DNA of 64,000 bases from JAJXWB01 sp964634325 (GTDB taxonomy: Bacteria; Pseudomonadota; Alphaproteobacteria; Rhizobiales; Beijerinckiaceae): the NCBI GenBank assembly GCA_964634325.1, contig CAZWJF010000007.1:62001-126000 (forward strand), read 5' to 3'. The position numbers and the translations under genes are program-made. Shown one piece after another: positions 42,786-52,602 of the stretch (position 1 is its first letter; each line of letters opens with the position of its first letter). A model generated the notes under the pieces. The model saw only the letters and a program-made list of their open reading frames with translations. It had not been told where the DNA came from and ran no database searches.

Positions 42786-43269
42786 TTTGCCTTGGCTCGG
42801 GGCAGGAGGTCGAACAGTTCGGCCGCAGTCCAGATCGCAATCGCAATCATGGCCGCTTCACTCGCTTCGACCGTCCAGCGCGGGACGACGTCCGCCACGC
42901 GCGGCTGCAGCCAGGCGGCCCCGCCGGCGAAAAGCATCGACAGCGGCAGCAGGCCGGCGAGCCCCAGCGGCGCAGGCCGCCCGCGATCGCGGAAACGTTT
43001 GGCGCCGAGATTGACCCAGGAGATGCCGACGAAGATCGTCAGGGCGGCGTAAGCCAGAATATAGGCGTTGGCGGCGAAGGCGGCCGGATCGTAGAACGCG
43101 CGCTCGGTCAACGGTCTGTTCGCCCAAGGCAACGCCGACAGCATGACCGCGGTCGTCACGGCGAAGAACACGACGAGCGGCGCGGCGGCGGATATCCACC
43201 GCGCACGGTCGATCCGGCCCTGATCGGTCCGGTAGAGGAAACGAAAATCGGACGAGACTTCGTCCGTCA

Positions 43270-43270
<1 letters not shown>
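42782..43270 (-). CDS. DUF805-like inner membrane protein
   Basis: The 162-residue protein has an N-terminal GRIDRARW motif and a central KRFRDRGRPAPLGLAGLLPL motif, both typical of DUF805 proteins. Helices are at about 30-48, 68-88, 103-120 and 133-152. Function unknown. It is inserted between dapD and dapE with overlaps at both ends, so it is co-translated with two lysine-pathway enzymes. Confidence 0.8.
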
Positions 43271-44127
<857 letters not shown>

Positions 44128-44265
44128 GGCTCTCCCTGCGGTGCCGTCTCTTTTCGGGTTGCGGAGGTTTGGGCGGTCTGGCCGCCCCTGTCAACCGCGG
44201 GCGCCGTCTTTGCGCAACGGCCCGAGAGGTCTATGTTTGCGACGATTCTTGAAGGGGACTCGGCT

Positions 44266-44595
44266 ATGCGCGCGCTTTTGACTGGTTTGGCGATTCTCGC
44301 GCTTGCGACCTCCGCCGCGGCGGCGCCGCGCGCCAAAGCCAAGAAGCCTCCGGCCACGCTGGAGATTTCAAACCAGCGCGCCGTCGCGCTGACGGGTCTG
44401 GAGATATTGAGCGCCGGCGAGAAGCCGAAGACGGTCGCCAAGCTCGGCAAGCCTCTGGCGGCCGGCGGGAAGACGCGGCTGAAGCTCACGGGGGCGAAGG
44501 GCTGCGACTATATCGCGCGCTGGAATTTCGAGGACGCCGGCGACGAGGGGCAGGTCAACCTCTGCAACGATCCGAAGATCGTCCTGACGGATTGA
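44266..44595 (+). CDS. Small secreted hypothetical protein
   Basis: The 109-residue protein has a Sec signal peptide (MRALLTGLAILALATSAAAA, residues 1-20), then a lysine-rich linker and a compact beta-rich domain. The latter has two cysteines (KGCDY and NLCND) that could form a disulfide. The ATG at 44266 is chosen for its GAAGGGGA ribosome site and clean signal peptide; an in-frame ATG at 44233 would hide it. No function recognised. It is divergent from dapD and convergent with the TetR gene. Confidence 0.75.
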   Translation: MRALLTGLAILALATSAAAAPRAKAKKPPATLEISNQRAVALTGLEILSAGEKPKTVAKLGKPLAAGGKTRLKLTGAKGCDYIARWNFEDAGDEGQVNLCNDPKIVLTD

Positions 44596-44601
44596 GCCCA
44601 C

Positions 44602-45201
44602 TCATTGCGTGGTCGCGCGCTCCATCAGCGTGGCGACGTCTTCCATGGCGGCGGCAATCGCGGTCGCGTCGCCTTCGACACGCGCAAAGATCAACGCGCC
44701 TTCCAGGGACATGATCGCGAACCGCGCAAGCCGTTCGGCGCTTGACGCCGTTGCGCCGTCCCGCCGCAGTTTTTCAGACAGCACCGCCGTCCAGCTCTCG
44801 AGCGCCGCGCGGCCGACTTCTGCGGCTTTCGATTTCTCGGCGGCGGTCTCCAGCAGGGTCGTCGCGATCGGGCAGCCGTCGCGGAATTTCGAATCCGCCA
44901 TCCATCCGGCGACCATTGCGCCATAGCGCCGCATGACGGCCGCCGCTGACGGCTGCTCGCCCGCCAGTTCGGTCAGCGTCGCCCGGACCTTCTCGCCTGC
45001 GTAGCGCAGCGCCTCGACGGCTATGTCGTCCTTGCCGCCCGGAAAGTAATGATAAAGCGAGCCCTTCGGGGCGCCGCTCGTCTCGATGATGTCGGCGAGC
45101 CCGGTCGCCGCATAGCCGCGCTGGCGCAGTAGCTGCGCCGTCGCTCGGATGATCTTGTCCCGTTGGCCGGTTCGACCGGCTTTGACCGCCTGATCCGCCA
45201 T
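44602..45201 (-). CDS. TetR/AcrR family regulator (LmrA/YxaF-like)
   Basis: The 199-residue regulator has an N-terminal HTH: RDKIIRATAQLLRQRGYAATGLADIIETSGAPKGSLYHYFPGGKDDI. The GAPKGSLYHYFPGGKD form and the C-terminal domain with RDGCPIATTLLE fit the LmrA/YxaF-like subgroup. It is divergent from two hotdog thioesterase genes, with a palindrome at 45249-45260 between them, so it probably represses those genes and itself. Confidence 0.93.
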   Translation of the reverse strand: MADQAVKAGRTGQRDKIIRATAQLLRQRGYAATGLADIIETSGAPKGSLYHYFPGGKDDIAVEALRYAGEKVRATLTELAGEQPSAAAVMRRYGAMVAGWMADSKFRDGCPIATTLLETAAEKSKAAEVGRAALESWTAVLSEKLRRDGATASSAERLARFAIMSLEGALIFARVEGDATAIAAAMEDVATLMERATTQ

Positions 45202-45248
45202 GCACGCTTTCTAACGCAGGCGCCTATTGTCCGCCAACATAAATTATA

Positions 45249-45260
45249 TAGACTGGTCTA
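45249..45260. promoter_or_regulatory. Palindrome TAGAC-TG-GTCTA, candidate TetR operator
   Basis: The perfect inverted repeat TAGACTGGTCTA lies in the 76-base divergent region between the TetR gene and the thioesterase pair, in an AT-rich stretch suited to overlapping promoters. TAGAC-type half-sites are typical for the LmrA/YxaF subgroup. Confidence 0.7.
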
Positions 45261-45277
45261 GATAAATTGGAGACGAC

Positions 45278-45700
45278 ATGAACGACCCTCCTCCCGGCTT
45301 CGCCCCGCACTTCCGGCGTTCGCCGATGACCGAGCCTTGGGAGCCGATCTACTCGCGGACGACAGACACTGCGGTCCTGATCGGCCTTCGGGCGGGGCAG
45401 GCGCACCTCAATTCGCGTGGTATCGTGCACGGCGGTCTCATGACCTGCCTCGCCGATAACGCCATGGGCCTGTCATGCGGGCTTCGGCTCGCCGGCGGAT
45501 CGCGCCTGCTGACGGCGAACTTGTCGATCGACTTTCTGGCCGTCGCGGCGCCCGGACAATGGCTCGAATTCGACACGACCTTCGTAAAGCCCGGCCGCAC
45601 CCTTTGCTTCGCGCAGGCGTTCGTCACCGCCGACGGCGAAATTTGCGCCCGCGCCAACGGCGCTTTCCGTGTCGTCGAACTGCGCGAGGCGAGATCATGA
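45278..45700 (+). CDS. PaaI-type hotdog thioesterase
   Basis: The 140-residue hotdog-fold protein has the PaaI/thioesterase-superfamily helix region LNSRGIVHGGLMTCLADNAMGLS, where HGG and the following Asp are typical of the active site. It probably hydrolyses an acyl-CoA thioester. The ATG is preceded by a GGAGACGAC sequence. It overlaps the next gene by 4 bases (ATGA). Confidence 0.9.
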   Translation: MNDPPPGFAPHFRRSPMTEPWEPIYSRTTDTAVLIGLRAGQAHLNSRGIVHGGLMTCLADNAMGLSCGLRLAGGSRLLTANLSIDFLAVAAPGQWLEFDTTFVKPGRTLCFAQAFVTADGEICARANGAFRVVELREARS

Positions 45701-46113
45701 GCAACGACGATCTGCTTGCAAGACTGTCAGCCGTCAATGCGTCCGCCGCCTTCAGCCGGTGGGCCGGCTTCGAGGTCATTTCGGCCGAGCCCGGTCGCGT
45801 CTCGCTACGGATGGCTTGGCGTGCGGAAGCCGGGCAATACGCCGGCTTCCTGCACGCGGGTCTGGTCGGCGCGCTGATCGATACGGCTTGCGGCTTCGCC
45901 GCATTCACACGCGCCGGCATGGTTCTGGCGTCGCACTATTCGGTGAATTGTCTGGCGCCGGCGGTCGGGCGCGCCTTCATCGCTGACGCGGAAGTCGTGC
46001 GCGCCGGCAAGCGGCAGATTTTCACGCGCGCCGAATTGTTCGCGGTGGGCGATGACGACGCGCGCAAACTGGTTGCGACCGGCGAAACGATCCTGATGAC
46101 GCAAGGCGGCTGA
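45697..46113 (+). CDS. Second PaaI-type hotdog thioesterase
   Basis: The 138-residue hotdog protein has YAGFLHAGLVGALIDTACGFAA, the same family helix as its neighbour but with HAG for HGG. Tandem, translationally coupled hotdog genes may form a heteromeric enzyme or act on related acyl-CoAs. Control by the divergent TetR regulator is likely. Confidence 0.9.
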   Translation: MSNDDLLARLSAVNASAAFSRWAGFEVISAEPGRVSLRMAWRAEAGQYAGFLHAGLVGALIDTACGFAAFTRAGMVLASHYSVNCLAPAVGRAFIADAEVVRAGKRQIFTRAELFAVGDDDARKLVATGETILMTQGG

Positions 46114-46115
46114 AT

Positions 46116-47726
46116 TCAGCCGAGCGCGGCGCCGATGTGCTTGCCCGGCGCGGCGGCGAACAGCGCCTGCGTGTACGGATGCTTCGGCGCCGCGAAGATG
46201 TCCGCCGTCGGACCCTGTTCGACGACGGCGCCTTTCTGCATCACGACGATGCGGTCGCAGATCTGCGCCGCCACGCGCAGGTCGTGCGTGATGAACAGCA
46301 GCGCCAGCTTGAACTTGTCGCGCACCTCGTCGAACAGCTTCAAAACCTGGGCCTGAACCGAGACGTCCAGCGCCGAGACGGCTTCGTCGGCGATCAGAAC
46401 TTCCGGTTGCGGCATCAACGCGCGCGCGATGCAGATGCGCTGCCGCTGGCCGCCTGAAAACTGGTGCGGAAAGCGGTCGAGCGACTGTCGCGGCAGATGG
46501 ACGAGGTCGAGCAGATCGCCGGCGCGCTTGAGCGCGTCAGCGGCTGACATTCCGAAATTGACCGGCGCCTCGATCATGCTCTGCGCAACTGTCCGCCGCG
46601 GATTGAGCGAGCGATATGGGTCCTGGAAGACGATCTGCATGCGCTTGCGATGGTCGCGCAGCCGGCGTTCGGGCAGTTTGGCGTAGTCCTCGCCGTCGAT
46701 CGCGACTTCGCCGGAGGTCGGATCGATCAGCCGCGCCACACACCGAGCCACCGTCGACTTGCCCGAGCCGGACTCCCCGACGATGCCGACGGTTTCGCCG
46801 CGGCGGATGTCGATCGAAACATCGTTGGCCGCCTCGACGACGCGCTTCTTCTGAAACAGACCGCCCGAGGAATAGACCTTGCGCAGCGCCTTGGTGTGCA
46901 ACACGACGGGCGCATCAGTGAGCGGCGCGCGCTTGGGCGGCTCCAGCGACGGCACCGAACCAATCAGCATCTGCGTATATGGATGCTGCGGTCGGCTCAG
47001 CACGTCCTCGGCCAGCCCCTGCTCGACGACCTTGCCCTTCTGCATCACCACGACGCGATGCGCGATCTCCGCGACCACGCCGAAATCGTGGGTGATGAAC
47101 AGAACGCCTGTGCCCCGCCGCGCCCTGAGTTCGGCGACGAGTTTCAGAATTTGCGCTTGCGTCGTCACGTCGAGCGCCGTGGTCGGCTCGTCCGCGATCA
47201 GCAGAGCGGGGTCGAGCGCCAACGCGCCCGCGATCATCGCGCGTTGACGCTGCCCGCCCGAAAGCTGATGCGGATAGGCGCGCATGATGTGTTCGGGATC
47301 GGGCAGATGCACCTGGCCGATCGTCTCCAGCACGCGCGCGCGCCGCTCTCCCGCGCTCATCCGGGTGTGGACCTTGAGCACTTCCTCGATCTGGTCGCCG
47401 ATCGTCTTGACCGGATTGAGCGCGGTCATCGGCTCCTGAAAGATCATCGCCATGCGCGCGCCGCGCAATTCGCGGTAGCGTTTCTCGGATGCGCCGATCA
47501 ACTCTTCGCCCTCGAGGCGAATGGAGCCCGCGACAGGCTTCACCTCGCGCGGCAGCAGGCCCATGACCGTGAAGGATGAGACTGATTTGCCGGAGCCCGA
47601 TTCTCCGACCACGCAGACGATCTCGCCAGCCCCCACCGAAAGGGAGACGTCCTCGACGGCGTACGGCCGGTCGGAGCCGGGCGGCAGCGCGACAGTGAGG
47701 CGATCGACGACCAGAATGTCGCTCAT
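46116..47726 (-). CDS. Oligopeptide ABC transporter fused double ATPase (DppD-DppF fusion type)
   Basis: The 536-residue protein has two complete ABC cassettes. The first has Walker A GESGSGKS and signature LSGGQRQRAMI, the second Walker A GESGSGKS and signature FSGGQRQRICI. Each has its own Walker B and H-switch (THD). This tandem form is seen in YejF, GsiA and similar importers. It drives the permeases encoded just upstream on the same strand (47726-49575). The frame continues upstream, but the ATG at 47726 overlaps the permease stop and starts a normal cassette. Confidence 0.93.
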   Translation of the reverse strand: MSDILVVDRLTVALPPGSDRPYAVEDVSLSVGAGEIVCVVGESGSGKSVSSFTVMGLLPREVKPVAGSIRLEGEELIGASEKRYRELRGARMAMIFQEPMTALNPVKTIGDQIEEVLKVHTRMSAGERRARVLETIGQVHLPDPEHIMRAYPHQLSGGQRQRAMIAGALALDPALLIADEPTTALDVTTQAQILKLVAELRARRGTGVLFITHDFGVVAEIAHRVVVMQKGKVVEQGLAEDVLSRPQHPYTQMLIGSVPSLEPPKRAPLTDAPVVLHTKALRKVYSSGGLFQKKRVVEAANDVSIDIRRGETVGIVGESGSGKSTVARCVARLIDPTSGEVAIDGEDYAKLPERRLRDHRKRMQIVFQDPYRSLNPRRTVAQSMIEAPVNFGMSAADALKRAGDLLDLVHLPRQSLDRFPHQFSGGQRQRICIARALMPQPEVLIADEAVSALDVSVQAQVLKLFDEVRDKFKLALLFITHDLRVAAQICDRIVVMQKGAVVEQGPTADIFAAPKHPYTQALFAAAPGKHIGAALG

Positions 47727-48637
47727 CACACCCTCTTGCGCAGTTTGGGGTCGAGACGGTCGCGCAGCGCGTCGCCGAGGATATTCACGCACAGCACGGT
47801 CACGGCGATGCAAATCCCGGGATAGAGGATGTTGTGCGGGAAGATGCGGAAATACTGCCGGCCGGCCGACATGATGTTGCCCCAGCTCGGCACTTCCGGA
47901 GGAATGCCGACGCCGAGGAACGAGAGAATCGACTCGACGAGGATCGCGGACGCCGCGACAAATGTCGCCTGCACGATCAGCGGGGCGATGCAGTTCGGCA
48001 GCACATGCCGGAACAGCAGGGTCGGCGTCGGCGTGCCCGCGGTGACGGCCGCTTCGACGTAGGGCTCCTCGCGGATCGAGAGGACGATCGAGCGCACCAG
48101 CCGTACGACGCGCGGAACTTCGGGGATGGCGATGGCGATGATGACCGCCGTGAGGCCGGCCCGCGACAACGAGACGAGAGCGATGGCGAGCAGGATCGGC
48201 GGGATCGCCATCAGGCCGTCCATGACGCGCATGATGAGGCCGTCCGACCAGCGCACGTAGCCTGCGACCATGCCGATGGCGAGGCCAAGCACGGTGGACA
48301 CGAAGGCGACGAGCGCGCCGATGATCAGCGAAATGCGCGCGCCATAGACCACGCGGCTGTAGACGTCGCGCCCGAGATTGTCCGTCCCCATGTGGAAGGT
48401 GAACGGAACCTGCGAGCCGTCGTCGAGGCGTAACGAGCCGACGAAGCCCGGCAGCTTGTTGCGCTGGGTCGGATCGAGCAGCGTGGGATCGATCGTGCCG
48501 AGCCAGGGCGCGGCGATCGCCACGAAAACCAGCACGAGTAAAATGACGCCGGGCAGAACGATGGCGGGCTCGGACAGAAAGCTCTTGCCGCGTGGTTTGG
48601 CGGCTTCCGCCTGAACGGGCTGCGCGGCGTCGGTCAA
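47726..48637 (-). CDS. Oligopeptide ABC transporter permease, DppC type
   Basis: The 303-residue permease has a first helix around 27-45, the DppC motif MGTDNLGRDVYSRVVYGAR, six helices in all and an EAA loop near VEAAVTAGTPTPTLLFRHVLPN. It begins with TTG at 48637, overlapping the TGA of the previous permease (TTGA); no ATG or GTG gives a sensible N-terminus. It forms the channel with the DppB-type subunit. Confidence 0.9.
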   Translation of the reverse strand: MTDAAQPVQAEAAKPRGKSFLSEPAIVLPGVILLVLVFVAIAAPWLGTIDPTLLDPTQRNKLPGFVGSLRLDDGSQVPFTFHMGTDNLGRDVYSRVVYGARISLIIGALVAFVSTVLGLAIGMVAGYVRWSDGLIMRVMDGLMAIPPILLAIALVSLSRAGLTAVIIAIAIPEVPRVVRLVRSIVLSIREEPYVEAAVTAGTPTPTLLFRHVLPNCIAPLIVQATFVAASAILVESILSFLGVGIPPEVPSWGNIMSAGRQYFRIFPHNILYPGICIAVTVLCVNILGDALRDRLDPKLRKRV

Positions 48638-49575
48638 TAGCGAATCCTCGGATCGAGCAGCGTGTAGGATATGTCGATCAAGAGATTGATCACGACATAG
48701 ACGAAGGAGAAGAGCAGGATGATCGCCTGGATCGTCGGGAAGTCGCGCGCCAGCACGGCGTCGACCGTCAGGCGGCCGATGCCCGGAATGGCGAAGACGG
48801 ATTCGGTGACGACGACGCCGCCGATCAGCAACGCGACGCCGAGGCCGATGACCGTGACGATCGGCACCGCCGCGTTCGGCAGGGCGTGACGGACCAGCAC
48901 CTGCAATGGCGTCAGACCGCGCGAATACGCCGTGCGGATGTAATCCTCCCCCAGCACCTCGAGAATGCTGGTTCGCGTCATGCGCGCCAGCAGCGCGACA
49001 TAGACGACCGCGAGCGTCAATGAAGGCAGAACGAGCGCGCGCGCCCATGCCTCAAATCCGTCCGCGATACGGCTGTAGCCCTGCACGGGCAGCCATTGCA
49101 GTTTGATCGCGAACACGTAGATGAGCACGTAGCCGATCACGAAGACCGGCACCGAAAATCCCATCACGGAAAAGCCCATCACGAGCCGATCGAGCAGGCT
49201 GCCGCGCCGCATGGCGGCGAGCACGCCGAGCGGCACAGCGATCGCAACCGCGATCACGAGCGTCGACACAGCGAGCGCGAGCGTCGGCTCGATGCGATCG
49301 GCGATCAGACTCGCGACCGATTTCTTGAAGAAGAAGCTGTCGCCGAAGTCGCCGCGCAAAATTTGCCCGAGCCAAACGAAAAGCTGGATGAACAGCGGCT
49401 TGTCGAGGCCGAGCTGCTGGCGGATCATGGCGACCTGCTGATCGTTGGCGTTGTCGCCGGCGATGATCGTCGCGGGATCGGCGGGGGTGAGCCGCAACAT
49501 CAGAAATACGAAAAGCGCGACGATCAACATGACCGGGATGGTCGAAACGAGGCGTCGCAGAACGTAGCCGAACAT
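48634..49575 (-). CDS. Oligopeptide ABC transporter permease, DppB type
   Basis: The 313-residue permease begins MFGYVLRRLVSTIPVMLIVALFV with the DppB N-terminal helix. It has TPADP, the EAA loop TAYSRGLTPLQVLVRHALPNA and ends YTLLDPRIRY. It is co-transcribed with the DppC-type permease and fused ATPase downstream and the binding protein upstream. Confidence 0.93.
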   Translation of the reverse strand: MFGYVLRRLVSTIPVMLIVALFVFLMLRLTPADPATIIAGDNANDQQVAMIRQQLGLDKPLFIQLFVWLGQILRGDFGDSFFFKKSVASLIADRIEPTLALAVSTLVIAVAIAVPLGVLAAMRRGSLLDRLVMGFSVMGFSVPVFVIGYVLIYVFAIKLQWLPVQGYSRIADGFEAWARALVLPSLTLAVVYVALLARMTRTSILEVLGEDYIRTAYSRGLTPLQVLVRHALPNAAVPIVTVIGLGVALLIGGVVVTESVFAIPGIGRLTVDAVLARDFPTIQAIILLFSFVYVVINLLIDISYTLLDPRIRY

Positions 49576-49626
49576 AAGTCCGCCAGGGTTGATCCGCGCG
49601 GCGTCGCCGCCGCGCGGGAAGTTGCG

Positions 49627-51213
49627 CTACTTCTTGGTGACGTTCCAGAAGACGGGGACGGGCGCCTGAACGACGCCGTCGATGTTCTTGCGGACCGCGA
49701 TCGGGGCGAAATATTCGCCGAGCGGGATGTGCGTCGAGATGGCGATCGCCCGTTTCTGCGCTTCGGCCGCCAGCTTCTTCTGCGTCGGCAGATCGGTCGC
49801 ACGCAGGAAGTCCTCGCGGAGCTTTTCGAGCTCCTTGTCGCAAGGCCAGCCGAACAGCGCCTTGTCGCAGGACGCGTTCATGAAGCCGATCATCGCAGGA
49901 TTGAGCAGGTCGACGCCGAGCCACACCGTATGGAACAGGTTCCAGCCGCCCTGCGACGGCGGATCTTTCTTCGCGCGGCGCGCGACGAGCGTCTGCCAGT
50001 CCATCGACTGCATGTCGATGTTGAAGCCTGCGCGTTCGAGCAATTGCTTGGCGACGGGCGACAGGTTGGTGAGGATCGCCAGATCGGTCGACGCCATCAG
50101 CACGATCGGCTCGCCCTTGTAGCCGGCCGCTTTGGCCATTTCCTTGGCTTTGGCGGCGTTGCCGGTCAGCAGCCCTTCCATGCCCGCATCCGTCGCCATT
50201 GGCGTGCCGCAGGGGTAGAAGCTCTTGCAGGCCTTGTAGTAGGCGGGATCGCCAACCGCAGCCTTCATGAAGTCTTCCTGATTGAGCGCCGTCCAGAACG
50301 CCTCGCGGATTTTCGGATTGTCGAGCGGCGGCTGCGTCGAATTGAAGCGCAGCGTGAACTGACCGCCATACGGCGAACTGATCAGCTTGAGGTTCGAATC
50401 TCCCTTGATGATCGGCAGAAGATCGTGCGGCGGCGCTTCGACATAGTCGACTTCGCCCGACGACAGCGCATTGAGAGCTTGCTGCATGTCGCTGATCGCC
50501 AGCCACTCGACGCGATCGACCTTGACGACCTTTCCGCCTGCGAGGCCCGAAGGCGCCTCGGCGCGCGGCTTGTATTTGTCGAACTTGACGAACACGACCT
50601 TCGCGCCCGGCTTCCACTCGTCCTTCTTGAAGACGAACGGACCCGAGCCGATGAATTCGGATATCTGCTTGTTCGGGTCGGTCTCCGCGATGCGCTTGGG
50701 CATCATGAACGGTGTATTAGACGACGGTTTGGCGAGCGCGAACAGCAGCTGGCCAGTCGGCTCTTTCAACTTGATCACGATGGTCTTGGCGTCGGGCGCG
50801 GACATCGAATCGACGAAGGTGGAGAACACCTTCTGCCCGAGCGTGTCCTTCGCCGACCAGCGCTTGATCGAAGTGATGCAATCTTCGGCTGTCACCGGCT
50901 GCCCGTCGTGCCACAGCAGTCCGTCGCGCAACGTCAGCGTGTAAGTCAGCTTGTCGGCGGACAGGTCGACCTTGTCGACCATCTGCGGCTGGACCTCATT
51001 CTTCGCATCCAGCGAGAACAGAGTGTCCCAGACCATGTAGCCGAAGTTGCGGCTGATGTAGGCGGTCGTCCAGATCGGATCGAGAATTTTCACGTCGGAG
51101 TGCATGACCGCGTGGAGCACGGTTTCCGCCTGCGCGGGTCTGGAGACGCCTTGCGCGCTCATCAGCGTCGCGGCCCCGATCGCCGCCGCGAATGCCCATT
51201 TCTTGAATCGCAT
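49627..51213 (-). CDS. ABC transporter periplasmic solute-binding protein, family 5
   Basis: The 528-residue protein has a signal peptide ending around AQAE (residue 30). Typical SBP_bac_5 blocks follow: YTLTLRDGLLWHDGQPVTAEDC, a GSGPFVFKKDEW segment and later the LNPAMIGFMNAS region. Four cysteines near residues 334-339 and 455-462 could form disulfides. The ATG at 51213 has a GGAGGG ribosome site. It heads the second leftward oligopeptide-type operon. Ligand unknown. Confidence 0.92.
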   Translation of the reverse strand: MRFKKWAFAAAIGAATLMSAQGVSRPAQAETVLHAVMHSDVKILDPIWTTAYISRNFGYMVWDTLFSLDAKNEVQPQMVDKVDLSADKLTYTLTLRDGLLWHDGQPVTAEDCITSIKRWSAKDTLGQKVFSTFVDSMSAPDAKTIVIKLKEPTGQLLFALAKPSSNTPFMMPKRIAETDPNKQISEFIGSGPFVFKKDEWKPGAKVVFVKFDKYKPRAEAPSGLAGGKVVKVDRVEWLAISDMQQALNALSSGEVDYVEAPPHDLLPIIKGDSNLKLISSPYGGQFTLRFNSTQPPLDNPKIREAFWTALNQEDFMKAAVGDPAYYKACKSFYPCGTPMATDAGMEGLLTGNAAKAKEMAKAAGYKGEPIVLMASTDLAILTNLSPVAKQLLERAGFNIDMQSMDWQTLVARRAKKDPPSQGGWNLFHTVWLGVDLLNPAMIGFMNASCDKALFGWPCDKELEKLREDFLRATDLPTQKKLAAEAQKRAIAISTHIPLGEYFAPIAVRKNIDGVVQAPVPVFWNVTKK

Positions 51214-51485
51214 ACTGCCCTCCATCGCCGCTTGGCTCGCCCAGCCTAACCGGCTTTCCGTCTGCGCATCAACAATCGGGCCAATTTTGATGTGTCGGCG
51301 CCGCAGAGCGAAATTGCCGGGTTTGCAGCGCAACGCGGATGTTTGCCCGGCGCGTCGTTCCGTCCTATAGCGCTTCGGGCCGCGAAATTGCGCAGGCGGC
51401 GCCGGAACGCGACGCAATATGCCGGCGCAGCGGGCAGGGCGGTCCGTATGCTATCCAGAGTGCCGACGCGCTGACGGAGCGACCG

Positions 51486-51671
51486 ATGAAGACCCTGAGC
51501 GCCGACGACCGACCGGATGAGGTCGCTTCGCCTCGGACCGGCAACGGGGCGCTCCTGACGCTTGGCGCATTTGCCGCCGCGCTCATGGCGGGCTGCGGCT
51601 ATCTCTGGTGGCGTTACGGCGCGCAGGTCTTCTTCGATGCGGCGGCTATCGCATGGAGAACCTGCTTCTGA
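51486..51671 (+). CDS. Small single-pass membrane protein
   Basis: The 61-residue protein has a charged N-terminus of about 20 residues, one hydrophobic helix (about 21-42) and a short C-terminal tail. The ATG at 51486 has a GGAG ribosome site. It is too short for a family call. It stands alone between two leftward transporter genes. Confidence 0.5.
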   Translation: MKTLSADDRPDEVASPRTGNGALLTLGAFAAALMAGCGYLWWRYGAQVFFDAAAIAWRTCF

Positions 51672-51693
51672 ACGTGGCGGCGCGCTATTCGTT

Positions 51694-52545
51694 CTAGAAA
51701 GCGCCGACCGGAAAATATTTGAGGTAGATTTCGGCGTAGCGCCCGCGCTCCGCAACCTTCGCCAGGCCGTAGTCCAACGCGCGCCGCAGCGTTGCGTCCT
51801 TGCTTCGCGAGGCGATCGTCAGCCCTTCTCCGAAATAGGCGCGGTCGATGAAGGGGCCGCCGAAGAACGCGCAGCACCCTTGCGCGCCTGAGCCGTTAAG
51901 CCAGAAGCTGAGCGCCACCGCATCGCCGAAAATCGTGTCGACCTCGCCCTTGGCGAGCGCCGCCCGCTGCGCATCCGCGTCGGCGAACGCGACGAGCGAG
52001 AGTTTGGGGAAATAGACCTTGAGCCAGGCTTCGTGCGCGCTGCCGAGGACGACCCCCACCTTGCTCGCGCCCATCTTCTCGGGCGTCGCGGTCTCGGCCG
52101 GCGCATGAGCGGACCGGACGACGAACCGTCCTGGCAGAAGAAAATAAGGCCGTGTGAAAATAAAGCGCGCGCGCGTCTGGTCGTTGACCGCAAGGGCCGC
52201 GATCAAGGCGTCGCCCTTGTTGTCGGCCAGCGCGTTGGCCAGCGTATCCCATCTGCGCGCCTGGATGGTGCAGGCGACCTGCAACTCCTCGCAGACAGCG
52301 CGCGCCAGATCGACGTTGAAACCCGTCAGGGTTCCGTCCGGCAGGGTGAAATTGAATGGCGGATAGTCGTCGGCGGTCAGGAAGCGGACGAGGTGAATGC
52401 CGCTCGTGTCCGGCTTGTTCAGGCGGCGGTTCGGATCCCAGAACGAGGGAACGAACGGCGCATTCTGCGCGTGCGCGGCCCATGTCGGCGCAATCAGCCC
52501 GACCGCCGCCAGCAAGAAAGCTGCGATCCTTTTCCCTATAGGCAA
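51694..52545 (-). CDS. Amino-acid-type periplasmic binding protein (SBP family 3)
   Basis: The 283-residue protein has a signal peptide to about residue 26 (AHAQ). The SBP_bac_3 pattern is FLTADDYPPFNFTLPDGTLTGFNVDLARAVCEEL near the start, then a KGDALIAALAVNDQTRARFIFTRPYF block typical of polar amino acid receptors. No ABC permease genes flank it, so it is either an orphan importer subunit or a sensor-type receptor. It is divergent from the glycosyltransferase at 52603, with 57 bases between the starts. Confidence 0.88.
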   Translation of the reverse strand: MPIGKRIAAFLLAAVGLIAPTWAAHAQNAPFVPSFWDPNRRLNKPDTSGIHLVRFLTADDYPPFNFTLPDGTLTGFNVDLARAVCEELQVACTIQARRWDTLANALADNKGDALIAALAVNDQTRARFIFTRPYFLLPGRFVVRSAHAPAETATPEKMGASKVGVVLGSAHEAWLKVYFPKLSLVAFADADAQRAALAKGEVDTIFGDAVALSFWLNGSGAQGCCAFFGGPFIDRAYFGEGLTIASRSKDATLRRALDYGLAKVAERGRYAEIYLKYFPVGAF

Positions 52546-52602
52546 GTCCTGATCCCCGATCTAATCTGACTGGGTCGGCCAAAAGGCCTGACGGTATTTT
52601 TT

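Noticed and set aside
49096..51249. 717-codon rightward open frame opposite the second oligopeptide transporter genes
   Set aside because: It lies antisense to a permease and a binding protein with clear family motifs; a GC shadow.
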